Shown: positions 6,062 to 8,012 of the stretch, piece by piece
Layout of the letters: each line of letters starts with the position of its first letter
How positions within the stretch are numbered: position 1 is the stretch's first letter
Made by a program: the position numbers and the translations under genes
The notes under the pieces: model-generated
Database searches by the model: none
What the model saw: the letters and a program-made list of their open reading frames with translations, nothing else
What the model was told of the DNA's origin: nothing
Source of the DNA: Nanobdellota archaeon
Lineage (GTDB): Archaea; Nanobdellota; Nanobdellia; Pacearchaeales; GW2011-AR1
Direction: 5' to 3'
Assembly: GCA_018901675.1 (NCBI GenBank)
Contig: JAHIEH010000062.1
Span: 1 to 8,012, forward strand
Length of the DNA: 8,012 bases

Positions 6062-6134
6062 AACAAAAGGAGTGACAAAAATAAAAGACGGTTAATTTAC
6101 TATCTTTTTATTCATTACACTCTTTTGATATAAA

Positions 6135-7730
6135 ATGGATATCGACAAGATAGCGAATAAATTTAACGAAAAAAGTGTGCTTGTTGTTGGAGATATAATG
6201 CTTGATAAGTATCTTTACAGCAATGTTTCAAGAATATCTCCTGAAGCGCCAATTCCTGTGGCACACATCCAAAAAGAAAAATATTCTCTTGGAGGAGCAG
6301 GCAACACTGCAAATAACATTTCTTCGCTTGGTGGCAAGGCTTATTTATGCGGGGTAATAGGAACTGGTTTATCCAATGAAATCCTTATGGAAGAGTTAAG
6401 AAAAGCCAATATTAATACAGATAATATCATTCTCGACAAGGACAGATGTACTATAGAAAAAATAAGGGTTTTAGGAGGGAGTCAGCAGTTGTTAAGAATA
6501 GATTACGAGGAACTTTGCCCTCTAAGCAGAGAAGTAGAGGATCTTTTAATAATCAAGATAGAAAATACAATCAGGCATGTAGATGCTATTTCTATTTCAG
6601 ATTATAAGAAAGGGGTAGTTACAGAGAGAGTAATGCAAGCCATAATAAATCAGTCAAAAATATTTAATAAACCAATAATCGCAGACCCCAAACCTTCTAA
6701 TATTAATTTATTTAGGGATGTTTATGTGGTGATGCCTAATGCTAAAGAAGCGAGTGAGATAGCAGGAACAATTGATATAGAAAACTTTAGAGGTACGGAT
6801 ATTGATGACCCCTCTATAGAAGGGGTGGGCAAAAAAATAATGCAGCAACTAAACTCTAATGTGTTAATAACAAGAGGAAGCAGGGGCATGAGCCTTTTTG
6901 AGAAAAATGGAGCTATTACTCATATACCAACAGAAGCAAAAGAGATTTATGATGTAAGCGGAGCAGGTGATACTGTAAATGCATCATTTACTCTGGCTAT
7001 TGCTTCAGGAGCTTCTTTATTAGAAGCAGCAGATATTGCAAACAAGGCAGCAGGAATAGTAGTTGGAAAAGTAGGAACTGCCACAGTGTCAAAGGAAGAA
7101 TTAATAAATCTTCTCAGGAGAGACATTAGAAATATCCTTTTTGAAAGTATAGAAGTTAAAAAAGCAGTTATAACCAACCAGTTAGATAAAATAGAGAAAG
7201 CAACAAAAATAATAATGAATGCTTACAAAAATAAAAAGAAAATCCTTGTGTTTGGTAATGGAGGCTCCGCATCTGATGCACAGCATCTTGCCGGAGAGTT
7301 AGTTGGAAGATTTAAAATGGAAAGAAAGGGGTTTCCTGCAATAGCTCTTACCACCGATTCATCAATAATTACATCAATTGCTAATGACTTTGGTTATGAC
7401 AAAGTTTTTGAAAGACAGATAGAAACACTGGCAAATGAGGGCGATGTTGTTATTGGCATATCCACAAGTGGTAATTCCTCAAATGTGTTAAATGCAATGA
7501 AAAAAGCAAGAGAGCTAAAAACAATTACTATCGGTTTTACAGGAAAAAATGGTTATCAACTTGAGGAATTGACTGATGTTTGCATACTCGTACCATCTGA
7601 TAACACCCCCCGAATACAAGAAGCGCATGTTTCAATAATCCATATTCTTTGCGAATTGCTTGAGAAAGAGATGGAAAGTGAAATAACCCCTGCACCTACC
7701 GATAGGCAATGGACACCGGGATATCTATGA
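6135..7730 (+). CDS. Heptose-7-phosphate kinase / sedoheptulose-7-phosphate isomerase fusion (HldE-N + GmhA)
   Basis: A 531-aa bifunctional protein. Residues 1 to about 328 are a PfkB/ribokinase-fold heptose kinase like the N-terminal half of HldE: VVGDIMLDKY (17-26), SRISPEAPIPV (32-42), GGAGN (53-57), QQLLRIDYEE (117-126), SDYKKG (155-160), PNAKEA (201-206), and the anion-hole/catalytic motif DVSGAGDTV (273-281, base D279). Residues from about 335 to 515 are a GmhA SIS domain: FGNGGSASDAQHLAGELVGRF (373-393), GISTSGNS (441-448) and RIQEAHVSIIH (493-503). The metal/active-site set H384, E388, Q495 and H503 matches E. coli H61, E65, Q172 and H180. GmhA turns sedoheptulose 7-phosphate into D-glycero-D-manno-heptose 7-phosphate; the kinase adds phosphate at C1. 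The PfkB-type kinase points to the ADP-heptose branch, since the GDP branch uses a GHMP kinase. The usual HldE adenylyltransferase half is missing, and there is almost no linker between the domains. Confidence 0.93.
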   Translation: MDIDKIANKFNEKSVLVVGDIMLDKYLYSNVSRISPEAPIPVAHIQKEKYSLGGAGNTANNISSLGGKAYLCGVIGTGLSNEILMEELRKANINTDNIILDKDRCTIEKIRVLGGSQQLLRIDYEELCPLSREVEDLLIIKIENTIRHVDAISISDYKKGVVTERVMQAIINQSKIFNKPIIADPKPSNINLFRDVYVVMPNAKEASEIAGTIDIENFRGTDIDDPSIEGVGKKIMQQLNSNVLITRGSRGMSLFEKNGAITHIPTEAKEIYDVSGAGDTVNASFTLAIASGASLLEAADIANKAAGIVVGKVGTATVSKEELINLLRRDIRNILFESIEVKKAVITNQLDKIEKATKIIMNAYKNKKKILVFGNGGSASDAQHLAGELVGRFKMERKGFPAIALTTDSSIITSIANDFGYDKVFERQIETLANEGDVVIGISTSGNSSNVLNAMKKARELKTITIGFTGKNGYQLEELTDVCILVPSDNTPRIQEAHVSIIHILCELLEKEMESEITPAPTDRQWTPGYL

Positions 7731-7746
7731 AAATGAATAAAAAACA

Positions 7747-7756
7747 TTTTTAAATA
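7747..7756 (+). promoter_or_regulatory. TATA-like box of the last gene
   Basis: The sequence tttttaaata lies centred 24.5 bp before the ATG at 7776. It lies too close (about 6 bp) to the in-frame ATG at 7758 for that to be the start of its own transcript. The kinase-isomerase gene stop is only 17 bp before it. Confidence 0.5.
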
Positions 7757-7775
7757 GATGTTTCATAAAGAGGAG

Positions 7776-8012
7776 ATGTCAATTGATTTTAGTACAGAGA
7801 AAATAAGAGAAGAAATAGTTGGTATTATGAAAGAAATTCTTGAAAGTAAAAACAAAATATTAAACAAAAAGTTAGAAAAGATTCTATACCCAATAGAAGT
7901 TGATATTCAAAAAAGAATAACCAATTTAAGTTTTAAAGAAGGTAGCTGGTTCAGGCCAGCTCATAATATATTTGTACCTTTATCTATGATTTCAATATGC
8001 AAGTATGATAAT
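7776..8012 (+). CDS. 5' end of an unidentified gene (runs off the window)
   Basis: An open frame of 79 codons continues to the last base without a stop. It begins MSIDFSTEKIREEIVGIMKE, continues with a lysine-rich, probably helical stretch (about residues 8-45), then the more hydrophobic segment SWFRPAHNIFVPLSMISICKY. I do not recognise the family. An in-frame ATG at 7758 would add six residues (MFHKEE). The TATA-like box at 7747-7756 favours 7776 for a leaderless transcript. The purine run aagaggag directly abuts this ATG, leaving no normal SD spacing. The position after the heptose fusion gene makes a role in the same pathway possible but unproven. Confidence 0.65.
   Translation, partial: MSIDFSTEKIREEIVGIMKEILESKNKILNKKLEKILYPIEVDIQKRITNLSFKEGSWFRPAHNIFVPLSMISICKYDN

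Noticed and set aside
6072..6095. Seven-codon GTG ORF in the gap before the kinase-isomerase gene
   Set aside because: Too short, and the SD-like aaggag overlaps the GTG instead of preceding it.
6947..7177. Minus-strand ORF inside the fusion gene
   Set aside because: It is antisense to the conserved GAGD motif region of the kinase and has no promoter-like sequence or recognisable domain.

Overview
The window looks like a chromosomal segment of an AT-rich archaeon with tightly packed genes, plausibly a DPANN-type lineage. That lineage guess is inference; no rRNA or marker gene is present to fix it. The archaeal call rests on two things. First, most operon-leading genes lack a Shine-Dalgarno site and instead have a TATA-like box centred about 25-28 bp before the ATG, the geometry of leaderless archaeal transcription (genes starting at 383, 3420 minus, 3471, 4991 minus, 5029, and probably 6135 and 7776). 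Second, one small protein carries the GKHG loop of archaeal/eukaryotic IF5A.

Layout: 1-185 holds the 3' end of an unidentified plus-strand gene. 186-382 is non-coding, with competing inverted repeats and a promoter. 383-1876 encodes a BchE/P-methylase-like radical SAM protein. It converges on a minus-strand operon (3420 to 1964) that encodes QueC, the preQ0 synthase, followed by a YhhQ/VUT-type queuosine-precursor transporter; together they point to archaeosine tRNA modification. Divergent from queC, and apparently sharing one palindromic TATA box with it, are a 65-aa IF5A-like protein and a family-2 glycosyltransferase. The glycosyltransferase overlaps tail-to-tail with a minus-strand nucleoside 2-deoxyribosyltransferase-like gene. 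That gene in turn diverges, over 37 bp with interlocked TATA boxes, from a GT9 heptosyltransferase-like gene. Next comes a 531-aa fusion of a heptose-7-phosphate kinase (HldE N-terminal, PfkB type) with a sedoheptulose-7-phosphate isomerase (GmhA), then the 5' end of an unidentified gene that runs off the window.

The most interesting part is 5029-7730. It holds three steps of the Gram-negative-style heptose pathway: isomerase, C7-phosphate-sugar kinase and heptosyltransferase. Here they sit behind archaeal promoters, and the kinase is fused to the isomerase rather than to the adenylyltransferase found in canonical HldE. With the family-2 glycosyltransferase nearby, the simplest reading is a surface glycan or glycolipid containing heptose. 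The adenylyltransferase, the bisphosphatase and any epimerase are not in the window. No CRISPR array, transposase, tRNA or rRNA gene was seen.
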